Shown one piece after another: positions 1-9,797 of a DNA stretch of 64,000 nucleotides. Where the stretch lies: the NCBI GenBank assembly GCA_020049775.1, contig JAGVLO010000008.1:188508-252507 (forward strand), in the 5' to 3' direction. The notes beneath the pieces were generated by a model. The model made no database searches. It saw only the letters and a program-made list of their open reading frames with translations, and was not told the DNA's origin. A program made the position numbers and the translations under genes. The DNA comes from Alphaproteobacteria bacterium. Its GTDB lineage: Bacteria > Pseudomonadota > Alphaproteobacteria > Rickettsiales > SXRF01. Position 1 is the first letter of the stretch; each line of letters begins with the position of its first letter.

Positions 1-384
1 CATGTCGCCACCCTGTCTGCGCCATTGCTGCAGGTACGCACCTTAGATCGCAACGAAGCAATCGGGTACGAAGCTACCTACAATGCCAAACAAGGAAGTC
101 GCATTGCCATCACGTCGCTGGGATATGCCGATGGGTGGATGCGCTGCCTGAGCAATAACAGCTACGCTTATATATGCGGGCAGCGTGCGCCAGTGGCAGG
201 GCGTATTTCCATGGACATGGTCGCGCTGGATGTGAGTGTATTACCAGAGGCATCGCTGGCAGAAAACGCACGCGCGGAGTTCATCAATCTCCAGCAACCG
301 GTAGATGTCATTGCCAAGGTCTGCAATACAATTGGCTACGAAATTTTTACTCGTTTGGGACGGCGCGTTGAAAGAAAATATTAA
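1..384 (+). CDS. alr: Alanine racemase, C-terminal part (5' end outside window)
   Basis: PLP-dependent interconversion of L- and D-alanine in the cytoplasm, supplying D-Ala for peptidoglycan. The frame is open from base 1 to TAA at 382-384, so only the C-terminal beta domain (about 127 residues) is visible. Family hallmarks are the YxATY segment carrying the catalytic tyrosine (here IGYEATY; most homologues have Gly where this has Glu), GYADGWMR and the GRISMDM substrate loop. In many alphaproteobacteria alr directly precedes radA; here radA lies about 18 kb downstream, so the usual neighbourhood is interrupted. Confidence 0.93.
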   Translation, partial: HVATLSAPLLQVRTLDRNEAIGYEATYNAKQGSRIAITSLGYADGWMRCLSNNSYAYICGQRAPVAGRISMDMVALDVSVLPEASLAENARAEFINLQQPVDVIAKVCNTIGYEIFTRLGRRVERKY

Positions 385-422
385 ATATAAAACAATATGT
401 TAATATTTTTCTCCACAGGTCA

Positions 423-474
423 TTAACCATTTTTTAATACAATCTTAACAATCCACACACAGCCTGTGTATTAT
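423..474 (+). promoter_or_regulatory. Putative promoter with an overlapping CtrA-like box
   Basis: TTAACA (445-450) and TATTAT (469-474) are 18 bases apart and face the gene at 519. Just upstream, 423-437 reads TTAA-N7-TTAA, the full-length binding motif of the alphaproteobacterial cell-cycle regulator CtrA. The region is AT-rich, so chance occurrence is possible. Confidence 0.4.
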
Positions 475-518
475 ACTGGCCTGCATATTTACATTTACCC
501 TATTTCAGGAGTACTGCA

Positions 519-2228
519 ATGCTGCCAGCAATTGATGACATTTCATACGGATTTGGTGCAACACTAGTATCCGCGATGGACGCCCGCGAGCTGTCACGCG
601 TACAATTAAAAAACGCACTAAACACCATTGGCCAGCGTGAAAGCGTCGGTTTGCAGCAGGAAATGGAACGTAGCCGCGCAGCAGCAGCCAAACGCGTAGA
701 AGAACTTGAGCAGGCAAAGAAAGATGCCGAGGCTCTCAAAACCATCACAGCAAAAGATATCCGCCGCTGGGAAGAAGATGACGCCAACGTCAGCCCCACA
801 GCGCTCAACGCCATTATAGAAGTGCTTAACAGCCATAAAACCCTGACCACCGATGAAATCGACCAGCTGCGTGAACGTGCCGAACGTTTGAACGAGCTGG
901 TGGAAAAAGGCCATAAGCCGCAAAAAGACAAATTCAGCTCTCTGCTGAAAGATTTGATGGACGACCGCGATATTGGCCGCCCGCAACTGGCAACGGCTCT
1001 TGTCGCCGCCGCATCACCGGATAAGCTGAATGAAGAACTGACAAGCGCACGCCAGCAAGCAGATGCCGCGTCACAACCGGTTGCAACCAAAAGCTACAGC
1101 ATCACCCTGCGCCGCAATAGCACCTCGCAGGATTTGCAGATTATCAACCTCATCCCCGGAAGTATCACCGCCGAGCATATGCACCTTATTGAAGCAGGCG
1201 CACTGCCATCACCCGACCTCTACGACTTACTGAGAAAAGGCTTAGAAGAAACCAAGATGCTGGAAACGCACGAAGCAAAAGATTTCGACCGCAACTATGC
1301 AAAACTGCGTGAAACCGCTACCCACACAAATGTTGTCACTGTAACCGAAAGCGTTGCGACCACACCCATGCCGGATGAGGCAAATGATGTAGTGGTTATT
1401 CCAGTCAATGCTACCGACATTACTATGGACGTCGGCGCCACACCCACCACTCCCCCAAGTCTGGCGGCAAACCTTGGCCTTGCGCCCAGAAAACATACGG
1501 AACGCAAGACACCCGGAATAGATCTTACCGATCCGGTCACGCGATACACCGAAGCTTATATGCGTGTCTTTACCGATATGAATCTTGTGCCGCCACCTTC
1601 TGAAGACGGGAAGGAAAACAACGGCGCACGCACCGATCTTGCCGACCGTGCCTTTGGCATCAGCGGCAAAGCCACCATGGCTCCCGACCCGGTGCGTACG
1701 CTGCACCCAAAACTGGTGCGCATGCTGCGCCCGCTGACCTTTGATAAAGTCAGTGACGAGGTGCTGGATAATATAGGCTCCACCCGTATCAGGGAAAATC
1801 TTGTACGCCTCAACGAGGCCATTGATGGGCTGCGCGATCATGTATTCAACCATTCACGCGCAGGCATCGACACAAAATTTGCCCTCGGTGAAGCCAAGCG
1901 CTGGCTGCTGCAGCATGGCGTCCGCAGCGACGGGGAGATAAGGTCGCTGAATAACGGCGATTCGCTGGATGAAATGGTTACGCCGCATGAACTAAAGAAA
2001 AATATGGATGTACCAGAGCAAATGAAGCGTTTTGCCACCCGCCTGCAGGCACAATATCCGAAGGTAGCAGAGGAAGGCACACAAACCCCCATGGAGCTTG
2101 TCAGCTTCGGCCGCGAGGCAACGAGGCTACAGGATTACTATAGGGGCCTGTACCAACGTTTTAATTCGCAACTTGAACAATTGCAGGCTGATCGCACCAT
2201 CGGCAGGTTTGCTGGCAGCACGAGTTAA
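519..2228 (+). CDS. Large helical protein of unknown function (569 aa)
   Basis: Not recognised as any named family. ATG at 519 follows a CAGGAG ribosome site at 506-511. Residues about 40-160 are rich in Glu, Lys, Arg and Ala in heptad-like patterns and probably form a coiled coil. Residues about 270-340 are low complexity, rich in Thr, Val and Pro, and look like a flexible linker. The C-terminal 200 residues are again helical and charged. There is no signal peptide or membrane segment, so it is likely cytoplasmic, or secreted by a route not using a Sec signal. It sits alone between alr and mlaE with its own promoter-like upstream region. Codon use resembles the neighbours, so it is a genuine gene, probably lineage-restricted. 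Confidence 0.8.
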   Translation: MLPAIDDISYGFGATLVSAMDARELSRVQLKNALNTIGQRESVGLQQEMERSRAAAAKRVEELEQAKKDAEALKTITAKDIRRWEEDDANVSPTALNAIIEVLNSHKTLTTDEIDQLRERAERLNELVEKGHKPQKDKFSSLLKDLMDDRDIGRPQLATALVAAASPDKLNEELTSARQQADAASQPVATKSYSITLRRNSTSQDLQIINLIPGSITAEHMHLIEAGALPSPDLYDLLRKGLEETKMLETHEAKDFDRNYAKLRETATHTNVVTVTESVATTPMPDEANDVVVIPVNATDITMDVGATPTTPPSLAANLGLAPRKHTERKTPGIDLTDPVTRYTEAYMRVFTDMNLVPPPSEDGKENNGARTDLADRAFGISGKATMAPDPVRTLHPKLVRMLRPLTFDKVSDEVLDNIGSTRIRENLVRLNEAIDGLRDHVFNHSRAGIDTKFALGEAKRWLLQHGVRSDGEIRSLNNGDSLDEMVTPHELKKNMDVPEQMKRFATRLQAQYPKVAEEGTQTPMELVSFGREATRLQDYYRGLYQRFNSQLEQLQADRTIGRFAGSTS

Positions 2229-2293
2229 GCGGCTTACCATTTGAGCTTACGAGACCATTTACATTTAATCGCGGGTAGCGTAAAACTGGGCGC

Positions 2294-3067
2294 ATGAATT
2301 TTTTTGCCCCTATCGGACGTGTGTTTTTACGCTTCCTTGCGGCTGTTGGCCGCGTGGTTTTGTTCGTATGGGCATGTTTCAACGGCTTTTTCCGCCCGCC
2401 TTTTTACACCAAGCAGCTGCTTCGCCAGCTGATTGAAATCGGCTATTACTCGCTGCCGGTCGTAGGCCTTACCGCCCTGTTCACCGGAGCGGTTCTGGCG
2501 CTGCAAAGCTATTCCGGTTTTTCACGTTTTAATGCCGAAAGCTCGATTGCCATTGTGGTCGTGCTTTCCATCACCCGCGAACTTGGCCCCGTCATGGCAG
2601 GCCTGATGGTGGCCGGACGCATCGGCGCGTCCTACGCCGCCGAAATAGGCACCATGCGCGTCACCGAGCAAATCGACGCGCTGACCACCCTGTCCACCGA
2701 CCCGCATAAATATCTTGTATTGCCGCGCCTGCTGGCTGGCCTGTTGATGCTGCCTTGCCTCGTGCTGATTGCCGACATTATCGGCGTATTCGGCGGCTAT
2801 CTTGTTTCCATCCATGTGCTGGATTTTGCACCCGGACCATATCTTAAAAGCACGTTCGATTTTCTGGAGACCAAAGACGTCGTCTCCGGCCTTATCAAGG
2901 CTTCGGCTTTCGGCTTTATCATCACACTGATGGGCTGCTACCACGGCTTCCACTCGCGCGGCGGCGCGCAGGGCGTAGGTGCGGCCACCACCCATGCGGT
3001 TGTTTCCGCCTCGATACTCATATTGCTTGCCAACTATTTCCTCACTGCCGTGCTGTTTGCCAAATGA
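2294..3067 (+). CDS. mlaE: MlaE-family ABC transporter permease
   Basis: Inner-membrane permease of the Mla/MCE phospholipid transport system that maintains outer-membrane lipid asymmetry. The 257 residues contain about five or six hydrophobic segments and the MlaE signature region around residues 95-125 (ELGPVMAGLMVAGRIGASYAAEIGTMRV). The stop overlaps the start of mlaF as ATGA (3064-3067), implying translational coupling. No mlaD (MCE substrate-binding protein), mlaC or mlaB follows, so the rest of the transporter must be encoded elsewhere. No strong Shine-Dalgarno precedes the ATG. Family identity is clear; lipid specificity is inferred from the family. Confidence 0.93.
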   Translation: MNFFAPIGRVFLRFLAAVGRVVLFVWACFNGFFRPPFYTKQLLRQLIEIGYYSLPVVGLTALFTGAVLALQSYSGFSRFNAESSIAIVVVLSITRELGPVMAGLMVAGRIGASYAAEIGTMRVTEQIDALTTLSTDPHKYLVLPRLLAGLLMLPCLVLIADIIGVFGGYLVSIHVLDFAPGPYLKSTFDFLETKDVVSGLIKASAFGFIITLMGCYHGFHSRGGAQGVGAATTHAVVSASILILLANYFLTAVLFAK

Positions 3068-3825
3068 CCGCGAAAATTGAACTTAACGGTGTTTATAAAG
3101 CGTTCGGCCCCAAGAAGGTGCTGGAGGGCATCGACCTGTCGGTGCAAAAAGGCGAATCGCTGGTGGTTATCGGCGGCTCCGGCTCCGGCAAATCGGTGCT
3201 GATTAAAAGTGTGCTGGGCATTGTCACGCCCGACAGAGGCAGCATCAAGGTGGATGGCGAGGAAGTGACTGGCCTGTCCTTCCGCCAGCGCCAGCCCATC
3301 ATCCGCAAATTCGGCATGTTGTTTCAGGGCGGTGCGCTGTTCGACAGTTTACCCGTGTGGGAGAACATCACCTTTGCGCTGTTGCAAAACAAACTCGTCA
3401 CCCGCACGCAGGCCAGGGAACTGGCGGTGGAAAAACTCAAATCCGTTGGCCTTGGGCCGGACGTCGCCAAACTGTCACCATCAGAACTTTCCGGCGGTAT
3501 GCAGAAACGCGTAGCACTTGCGCGTGCCATTGCCGCCAATCCTGAAATCATTTTTTTTGATGAACCGACCACCGGCCTTGACCCCATCATGGCCGACGTC
3601 ATCAACGATCTGATTGTCAAATGCTCGAAAGAGCTGGGCGCTACGACCGTTACCATCACGCACGACATGAGCAGCGTGCGCAAAATCGCCAGTCGCGTAG
3701 CGATGATTTATAAGGGCAAGCTCATCTGGCAGGGCGACGCCAAGGCCATCGATAATAGCGGAAGCCCGCATGTTGACCAGTTTGTGCATGGCCGCGCCGA
3801 AGGCCCGATTACGGCGGGCGTGTAG
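3064..3825 (+). CDS. mlaF: MlaF-family ABC transporter ATP-binding protein
   Basis: Cytoplasmic ATPase that powers the MlaE permease. In 253 residues it has Walker A GGSGSGKS at 37-44, the ABC signature LSGGMQKR near 142, Walker B FFDEP followed by TTGLDP, and the H-loop THD. The FRQRQ...RKFGMLFQGGALFDSL stretch is typical of MlaF/Ttg2A ATPases. It overlaps mlaE by four bases. Transcription is towards a convergent small gene. Confidence 0.94.
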   Translation: MTAKIELNGVYKAFGPKKVLEGIDLSVQKGESLVVIGGSGSGKSVLIKSVLGIVTPDRGSIKVDGEEVTGLSFRQRQPIIRKFGMLFQGGALFDSLPVWENITFALLQNKLVTRTQARELAVEKLKSVGLGPDVAKLSPSELSGGMQKRVALARAIAANPEIIFFDEPTTGLDPIMADVINDLIVKCSKELGATTVTITHDMSSVRKIASRVAMIYKGKLIWQGDAKAIDNSGSPHVDQFVHGRAEGPITAGV

Positions 3826-3838
3826 TGATTAGCGTATT

Positions 3839-4000
3839 CTAATCTTTCTTTCGCCACCCCATGCGGATGAGTTCTGACAAGATACCCTTATTGGGTCCGC
3901 CTTTATAATTTGGAGCATGGATTTTTGAAGCAGCTTTATAATCTTCCTGCAATTCCTCTAAAATGGGCTGTAAATCTTCTGACAATTTAGTATCGGCCAT
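3839..4000 (-). CDS. Small conserved-looking protein (53 aa)
   Basis: Unrecognised 53-residue acidic-then-basic protein ending GWRKKD. A longer reading frame extends upstream, but ATG at 4000 has an AGGAG ribosome site seven bases before it (4008-4013), which decides the start. No membrane segment or signal peptide. It lies just downstream of secA on the same strand, with about 145 bases between; a functional link is not shown. A real gene is likely because the ribosome site is good and codon use is ordinary. Confidence 0.65.
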   Translation of the reverse strand: MADTKLSEDLQPILEELQEDYKAASKIHAPNYKGGPNKGILSELIRMGWRKKD

Positions 4001-4144
4001 TCTAAATACTCCTATAAATATGCTGGCATTTTCGCTGGACTGAGCTGAATGCGAAGCCATGTGAGAACCGCACTGGAGTGTAGCAACGCTACATGAAGCG
4101 CGGAAGCGCAGCATGGCAAGTAAGTCAGCCAGCCCAGTAGAAAA

Positions 4145-6817
4145 TTACGCTAAAGCGCCGTGGCAGTGTTTGAATTTTTTCCCCGACCCACACGGACACG
4201 GATCATTGCGACCGGTCTTCTGACCAGCACTGACAGGCCCTTGCGGTTTTTCTTCACCTGTGGCCAGTGCCGGATCCTGGCGAGTCTCAAACATTTTTTT
4301 AGGCGCGCCCGACTGCGGAAACATCGGCGGTGTTTCAATGTGGATTTCAAGATGCGACAGGCGGCTTATCACCAGTTCACGCAGCTGTGAAAGCAATTGT
4401 TCAAACAGCGTGAAGGCTTCATGCTTATATTCATTGAGCGGGTCGCGTTGGCCATAGCCGCGCAGGTGGATGCCTTGGCGCAGGTAATCAAGCGCCAGCA
4501 AATGCTCTTTCCACAACTGGTCAAGCGTTTGCAACAGGATACGCTTTTCCGCCATGCGCATCAGCGGCTCGCCATACTGCTCTACCTTAGCGTTAAAATG
4601 CTCCGTAGTAGTGCCATTGATACGCTTGATGAGTTCCTCGTCGGCAATGCCTTCTTCCTTTGCCCAGTCCTCAACAGCCAAGTGCAGGCCATATACGCGG
4701 AAGAGTTCTTTCTGCAAATCTTCCGTTTGCCATGCGTCAGCATAAGAGTGCGGCGGAATATAAAGTGTGACCATATCGTGGTTGATTTCCTCGCGCATGG
4801 ACACAATCGTTTCCGCCACTTCTTCTGCTTCCATCAGCTCGATACGCTGCTCGTAAATCACCTTGCGCTGGTCGTTCATCACGTCGTCGAACTTGAGCAA
4901 ATTTTTGCGGATTTCGTAGTTGCGCGCTTCCACCTTCTGCTGGGCGCGTTCAATCGCCTTGGTCATCCACGGGTGGAAAATCGCCTCGTCTTCCTTCATG
5001 CCCAGTTTCTGCAGCAGGCCGTCAATGCGCTCGGACCCAAAAATACGCATCAAATCGTCTTCCAGTGACAGGAAGAATTTCGACGCGCCCGGGTCACCCT
5101 GACGTCCGGAGCGGCCGCGCAACTGGTTGTCGATTCGGCGTGATTCGTGGCGTTCTGTGCCGATGACGAACAAGCCGCCGCTGGTAATCACATCCTGCTT
5201 GGCCTGCGCCACTTCCTCACGGATTTTATTTTCTTTTGCGATGCGCTCCATACCCGGCGGCATGTCGCCGATTTCCTTGAGGATACGCATTTCCGCATTG
5301 CCGCCGAGCATGATGTCAGTACCGCGGCCTGCCATGTTGGTAGCAATAGTCACCGAACCGGGGCGGCCTGCCTGTGCAATAATATAAGCTTCCTGCTCAT
5401 GGTAACGCGCATTCAGCACCTGATGCTGGATGTTCTCTTTCTTAAGCAATGCGGAAAGATATTCGGATTTTTCAATCGACACCGTGCCGACCAGAACCGG
5501 CTGCTGACGATCATAGGCTTTTTTGATTTCGCGGATAACGGCGCGGTATTTCTCGTTGGCGGTGCGGTAGATTTCGTCCTGATGATCAGTACGCATCACC
5601 TGCACGTTGGTAGGAATATCGATCACTTCCAGCTTATAGATATCGTGGAATTCGCCTGCTTCCGTCATGGCAGTACCCGTCATGCCCGCGAGTTTCGGGT
5701 ACATACGGAAATAATTCTGGAAGGTGATGGAGGCCAGCGTCTGGTTTTCATTCTGGATGCGGGCGTGTTCCTTCGCTTCCAGCGCCTGATGCAGCCCGTC
5801 GGAATAACGGCGGCCTTCCATCATGCGGCCGGTGAATTCATCAATGATGATCACTTTATTGTCTTTGACAATATAGTCCACGTCTTTAGTGAACAGCGTG
5901 TGGGCGCGCAGCGCCTGATTGACATGATGCACCAACGAAACATTCTCGATGTCATAGAGAGATGTGTGTTCAGAAGTCATCATGCCGGCAGCACGCAGTA
6001 ATTCTTCCACATGATGCACGCCTCTTTCTGTCAGCGAGACGGAACGATGCTTTTCTTCTTTTTCATAATCCTCTGCAACCAGCTTTCCCATCAGGCGGTC
6101 CACCTGATTATACAGCTCGGAATTATCCTCGGTAGGACCAGAAATGATCAGCGGTGTGCGAGCTTCGTCAATAAGGATAGAATCCACTTCATCGACAATC
6201 GCGTAATTGAACGGACGGTGTACCATTGAATCGCGCACGAATTTCATGTTGTCGCGCAGGTAATCAAAGCCCAATTCGTTATTCGTGGCATAGGTGATAT
6301 CGCAGTTATAAGCTGCTTTACGTTCCTGATCGTCCATACCATGCACGATGCAGCCAACCGACAGGCCAAGGAACTGGTGCAGCTTGCCCATCCATTCAGA
6401 GTCGCGCTTGGCGAGGTAGTCGTTAACCGTCACCACATGCACGCCCTTACCGGACAATGCGTTCAGGTACGCCGCTAGCGTACAGACCAGCGTTTTACCT
6501 TCACCGGTCTTCATTTCCGAGATCATGCCTTTATGCAGCACCATACCGCCAACCAGCTGTACGTCGAAATGGCGCATATTGAGTACGCGCTTGCCCGCTT
6601 CACGCACCGTGGCAAATGCCTCAATCAGCAGTGAGTCGAGTGATTCACCGCCATTCAGCCTTTCACGCAACCACGTTGTACGGCCTGCCAGCTCTGCATC
6701 GGAGAGGCGTTGCAGTTGCGGCTCTAACGCATTGATCTGTTCCACTTTTCCATGCAATGTACGGACAAAGCGGTCGTTGGCAGAGCCAAAGATTTTTTTG
6801 GCAAGCATTCCTAACAT
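4145..6817 (-). CDS. secA: Preprotein translocase ATPase SecA
   Basis: Motor of Sec protein export, working at SecYEG on the inner face of the membrane. The 890 residues are full length. Visible are Walker A MKTGEGKT (about 102-109), the [15 protein letters not shown]alker B region (about 208-222), the [10 protein letters not shown] motif of the second nucleotide-binding domain, helicase motif [11 protein letters not shown], and a C-terminal zinc-binding SEC-C tail [13 protein letters not shown]. Two in-frame ATGs (6817 and 6808) are possible starts; neither has a perfect ribosome site. The divergent neighbour at 7016 encodes an exported parvulin. Confidence 0.97.
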   Translation of the reverse strand: MLGMLAKKIFGSANDRFVRTLHGKVEQINALEPQLQRLSDAELAGRTTWLRERLNGGESLDSLLIEAFATVREAGKRVLNMRHFDVQLVGGMVLHKGMISEMKTGEGKTLVCTLAAYLNALSGKGVHVVTVNDYLAKRDSEWMGKLHQFLGLSVGCIVHGMDDQERKAAYNCDITYATNNELGFDYLRDNMKFVRDSMVHRPFNYAIVDEVDSILIDEARTPLIISGPTEDNSELYNQVDRLMGKLVAEDYEKEEKHRSVSLTERGVHHVEELLRAAGMMTSEHTSLYDIENVSLVHHVNQALRAHTLFTKDVDYIVKDNKVIIIDEFTGRMMEGRRYSDGLHQALEAKEHARIQNENQTLASITFQNYFRMYPKLAGMTGTAMTEAGEFHDIYKLEVIDIPTNVQVMRTDHQDEIYRTANEKYRAVIREIKKAYDRQQPVLVGTVSIEKSEYLSALLKKENIQHQVLNARYHEQEAYIIAQAGRPGSVTIATNMAGRGTDIMLGGNAEMRILKEIGDMPPGMERIAKENKIREEVAQAKQDVITSGGLFVIGTERHESRRIDNQLRGRSGRQGDPGASKFFLSLEDDLMRIFGSERIDGLLQKLGMKEDEAIFHPWMTKAIERAQQKVEARNYEIRKNLLKFDDVMNDQRKVIYEQRIELMEAEEVAETIVSMREEINHDMVTLYIPPHSYADAWQTEDLQKELFRVYGLHLAVEDWAKEEGIADEELIKRINGTTTEHFNAKVEQYGEPLMRMAEKRILLQTLDQLWKEHLLALDYLRQGIHLRGYGQRDPLNEYKHEAFTLFEQLLSQLRELVISRLSHLEIHIETPPMFPQSGAPKKMFETRQDPALATGEEKPQGPVSAGQKTGRNDPCPCGSGKKFKHCHGALA

Positions 6818-7015
6818 TCTAGGCGTGGTCTTTCTAAAAGTGATCGAATATGGCGGTCAAATATGCCCGCAGCCCATAACGGAACAGGCACCCGAGAGAT
6901 AAGGCTTTATCCCCTGTAAGTCAATGGCAGCACTTGCCAATGTTCAAAGAATATGCCATAAGGCAGAATTACAGCAATTTCAAGCAACATTAGCCAGCAA
7001 AAAAGGATACACATC

Positions 7016-7996
7016 ATGAGATTAGCTCGCCGCACCCAGCTGCTTGCCGCCACCGCGCTCATCAGCCTGCCACTTGCCACCAGCGCCTTCGCTGAAACTC
7101 CGGCGCAAACTCCAACCGCAGAAACAGCAGCTGCAGCCGCTCCTTCTGCTGCTGGCGCTGCCGCTACCAAGCCAATTGAAGAGCTTGCCAAAGACTACAC
7201 CATCATCAAAATCGGCGCCGATGAAATCAGGAATTCCGAAGTAGTGGAAATCTGGAAGGGCCTGTTTCCGGGTGGCGCTGCGCCTGATTTCAACAATTTC
7301 GATGAAAACATCCGCCAGAACGTGCTGCGCGGCATGGTTTCCGAAAAACTGATTTTCCAGGAAGCCCAGAAGGGCGGCTTCGACAAAAACGAAGAAGTGA
7401 AGAAACGCCTAGCTATGCTGGAAAAGCAGGTCATCATGCAGGCTTTCATGGACCAGAAAGCAAAAGAACTGGTAACCGATGACCAGCTCAAGGCCGCTTA
7501 TAACGAAAAACTCAATGCCGCCAAGGGTCAGGAAGAAGTAAACGCCCGCCACATTCTGGTTGCGACCGAGGAAGAAGCCAAGAAAATCGCTGAAGAAGCC
7601 AAAAAGAACGCTGATTTTGCGAAGCTGGCCAAAGAAAAATCCACCGACAAGGGTTCAGGTACTAATGGCGGCGAACTCGGCTGGTTCACCAAAGACAAGA
7701 TGGTGCCTGAATTTGCCGAAGCCGCCTTCAAACTGCAAAAAGGCGAAATTTCCGGCCCTGTGAAGTCGCCGTTTGGCTACCACGTCATCAAAATTGAAGA
7801 CCGCCGCGCGGTAAAAATCGGCAGCTTTGACGAGTTGAAGGAAAGCCTGAAAGGCGATGTAGCCAACAAGATGATCCAGAACTATCTGGAAGGCATGCTC
7901 AAGGCCGCCAACATCAAATATTTCAGCGCTGATGGTAAGGAAAAGCCCTTTTCCACCTCGCTGACCCCGCCGACTGACGGCGCGGTGGCTAACTAA
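7016..7996 (+). CDS. Periplasmic parvulin-type peptidyl-prolyl isomerase
   Basis: Exported foldase catalysing cis-trans isomerisation of prolyl bonds, probably assisting envelope proteins. The 326-residue product has a signal peptide (about 1-26, ending TSAFA), an Ala/Pro/Thr linker, a SurA/PrsA-like helical N-domain, and one parvulin domain (about 178-268) with ARHILV, GGELGWF and FGYHVIKIE motifs. ATG at 7016 has AAGGA upstream. It is divergent from secA and upstream of argJ, an order common in alphaproteobacteria. A rho-independent terminator follows immediately. Confidence 0.92.
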   Translation: MRLARRTQLLAATALISLPLATSAFAETPAQTPTAETAAAAAPSAAGAAATKPIEELAKDYTIIKIGADEIRNSEVVEIWKGLFPGGAAPDFNNFDENIRQNVLRGMVSEKLIFQEAQKGGFDKNEEVKKRLAMLEKQVIMQAFMDQKAKELVTDDQLKAAYNEKLNAAKGQEEVNARHILVATEEEAKKIAEEAKKNADFAKLAKEKSTDKGSGTNGGELGWFTKDKMVPEFAEAAFKLQKGEISGPVKSPFGYHVIKIEDRRAVKIGSFDELKESLKGDVANKMIQNYLEGMLKAANIKYFSADGKEKPFSTSLTPPTDGAVAN

Positions 7997-8014
7997 TCAC
8001 TGAAAGTAAAAAAC

Positions 8015-8052
8015 CGCCCGCTTGCGTTAATGCGTAGGCGGGCGATTTTTTT
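8015..8052 (+). terminator. Rho-independent terminator after the parvulin gene
   Basis: Seven-base GC stem CGCCCGC (8015-8021) pairs with GCGGGCG (8038-8044), followed by seven or more T residues (8046-8052). It ends eight bases before the argJ start. An apparent ATG at 8030 for argJ lies inside the terminator loop and is therefore unlikely. Confidence 0.85.
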
Positions 8053-8059
8053 ATCCGCC

Positions 8060-9286
8060 ATGCAGGTTTCACCTTTTGCCCCCACATCTTACCCCGAGTT
8101 ACCGCCCATCGATGGCGTGCGGCTTGCCACAAGCTCCTGCGGCATACGCTACAAGGAACGCACCGACCTGCTGGTGGTAGAGCTATGCGAAGGTACGCAA
8201 GCGGCAGGCGTTTTTACCCGCTCCCTGACCGCATCCGCCCCCGTACTTGCGGGCCGCAAAGCCCTTAAAGACGGCAGCGCCCGCGTGCTGGTAATCAATT
8301 CCGGAAATTCCAATGCCTTTACCGGAAAATCCGGTGTGCATGCAGTCGAACAGGTATGTGCATCCGCCTGTGATGTATTTAAATGCAAGCCGTCACAATT
8401 CTACATGGCCTCCACAGGCGTGATTGGCGAAAAACTGCCATATGAAAAAATCACCGGCGCATTGCCGCAACTTGTTCCTGCGCTTTCCGAAAAGTCATGG
8501 GGCAACGCCGCGCACGCCATCATGACCACCGACACCTACCCGAAAATGGCCACGCGCAAAGTCATGCTCGGCGGCAAACAGGTCACCATAAACGGCATCG
8601 CCAAAGGCTCGGGCATGATAGCGCCCGACATGGCAACAATGCTAGCGTTTGTGTTCACCGACGCCGCCATCCCCTCGCCCGTGCTGCAATCACTGCTCAC
8701 AAAGGCTAATGATAAAAGTTTCAACTGCGTCACCGTCGATGGCGACACTTCCACCAGCGACACACTGCTGCTGTTCGCCACCGGCAAAGCAGGCAATGCC
8801 GCCATTAAAAATGCTTCCGACCCCTCGCTATCGGGGTTCGCCGAAGCGCTGGAAAGCTTGCTGAAGGAACTCGCCTTGCATGTGGTAAAAGACGGCGAAG
8901 GCGCAGAAAAACTGGTGACCATCACCGTCACGGGCGCTGCGTCTGATAATGCCGCCAAGCGCATTGCCATGAGCATTGCCAATTCACCGCTGGTAAAAAC
9001 CGCACTCGCCGCGTCTGACGCCAACTGGGGGCGCATCGTCATGGCCGTGGGCAAAGCGGGCGAACAGGCCGACCGCGACAAACTCACCATCAAAATCGGC
9101 GGCGTAGTGGTGGCAAAAAACGGCGAAGCCGACCCCAGCTACCGCGAAGAACAAATCACCGGCCACATGAAGGGCCGCGAGATTTTGATTGAAACCGATG
9201 TCGGCATTGGCAGCGGCAAGGCCACCGTATGGACCTGTGATCTCACCCACCGCTATATCGACATCAACGGCAGCTATCGCACATGA
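8060..9286 (+). CDS. argJ: Bifunctional ornithine acetyltransferase / N-acetylglutamate synthase
   Basis: Transfers acetyl from N-acetylornithine to glutamate in the cyclic arginine pathway; many members also use acetyl-CoA. It is made as a precursor that self-cleaves before a threonine nucleophile, visible in KGSGMIAPDMATML (Thr193 from the chosen start). The C-terminal half has ANWGRIVMAVG and ends in HRYIDINGSYRT, the family's usual tail. ATG at 8060 gives 408 residues, the normal length; the upstream ATG at 8030 lies within a terminator hairpin. Followed by mutT after about 90 bases. Confidence 0.95.
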   Translation: MQVSPFAPTSYPELPPIDGVRLATSSCGIRYKERTDLLVVELCEGTQAAGVFTRSLTASAPVLAGRKALKDGSARVLVINSGNSNAFTGKSGVHAVEQVCASACDVFKCKPSQFYMASTGVIGEKLPYEKITGALPQLVPALSEKSWGNAAHAIMTTDTYPKMATRKVMLGGKQVTINGIAKGSGMIAPDMATMLAFVFTDAAIPSPVLQSLLTKANDKSFNCVTVDGDTSTSDTLLLFATGKAGNAAIKNASDPSLSGFAEALESLLKELALHVVKDGEGAEKLVTITVTGAASDNAAKRIAMSIANSPLVKTALAASDANWGRIVMAVGKAGEQADRDKLTIKIGGVVVAKNGEADPSYREEQITGHMKGREILIETDVGIGSGKATVWTCDLTHRYIDINGSYRT

Positions 9287-9377
9287 TTTATTGTTTCCTG
9301 CTTCGGTCTGCTGACCTCCGCAATGAAACAGGGCTCAGGGCTGGGCAGCCTACTGGCTGCATCTTACGGGGAGCGTT

Positions 9378-9797
9378 ATGACAATATTGCTGGTTGTTGC
9401 CGTTGCGCTGGTAAATAGCAAAAATGAAGTGCTGCTGGCGCAAAGGCCGGAAGGCAAGCGGCTTGCCGGAAAGTGGGAATTCCCCGGCGGCAAGGTGGAA
9501 AACGACGAAACGCCGGAAGCTGCCATGGCGCGTGAAATCAAGGAAGAGCTGGATATCGACGTGGCCGTGAACGACCTCGAGCCGTTCTGGTTTTTATCAC
9601 ATGATTACGTGAAAGATTACGGCTTCCATCTTCTGATGCCAGTGTATCTCTGCCGCACATGGAAGGACACGCCGCGCGCCGTGGAACATGCCGCCATCAC
9701 ATGGAAACATCCGTCAAAAATGCACGAGCTGGACATGATAGAAGCCGACGCCGAGCTGATAACCCGTCTTGCAAGCAGCTTACGCGCCGCCACCTAA
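9378..9797 (+). CDS. mutT: MutT-type Nudix hydrolase (8-oxo-dGTP diphosphatase)
   Basis: Cytoplasmic sanitiser hydrolysing oxidised dGTP to prevent A:T to C:G transversions. It has 139 residues with a complete Nudix box starting GGKVENDETPEAA and containing REIKEEL (about residues 34-56), preceded by the MutT-like AQRPEGKRLAGKWEFPGGK. A GGGGAG ribosome site precedes ATG 9378. Its 3' end overlaps the convergent methyltransferase gene by 18 bases. Position after argJ matches other alphaproteobacteria. Confidence 0.92.
   Translation: MTILLVVAVALVNSKNEVLLAQRPEGKRLAGKWEFPGGKVENDETPEAAMAREIKEELDIDVAVNDLEPFWFLSHDYVKDYGFHLLMPVYLCRTWKDTPRAVEHAAITWKHPSKMHELDMIEADAELITRLASSLRAAT

Noticed and set aside
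5147..6001. 284-codon plus-strand frame opposite secA
   Set aside because: Antisense shadow of secA with no ribosome site or recognisable motif.
8030..8059. Upstream ATG for argJ
   Set aside because: It lies within the loop and stem of the parvulin gene terminator and adds residues absent from the family.
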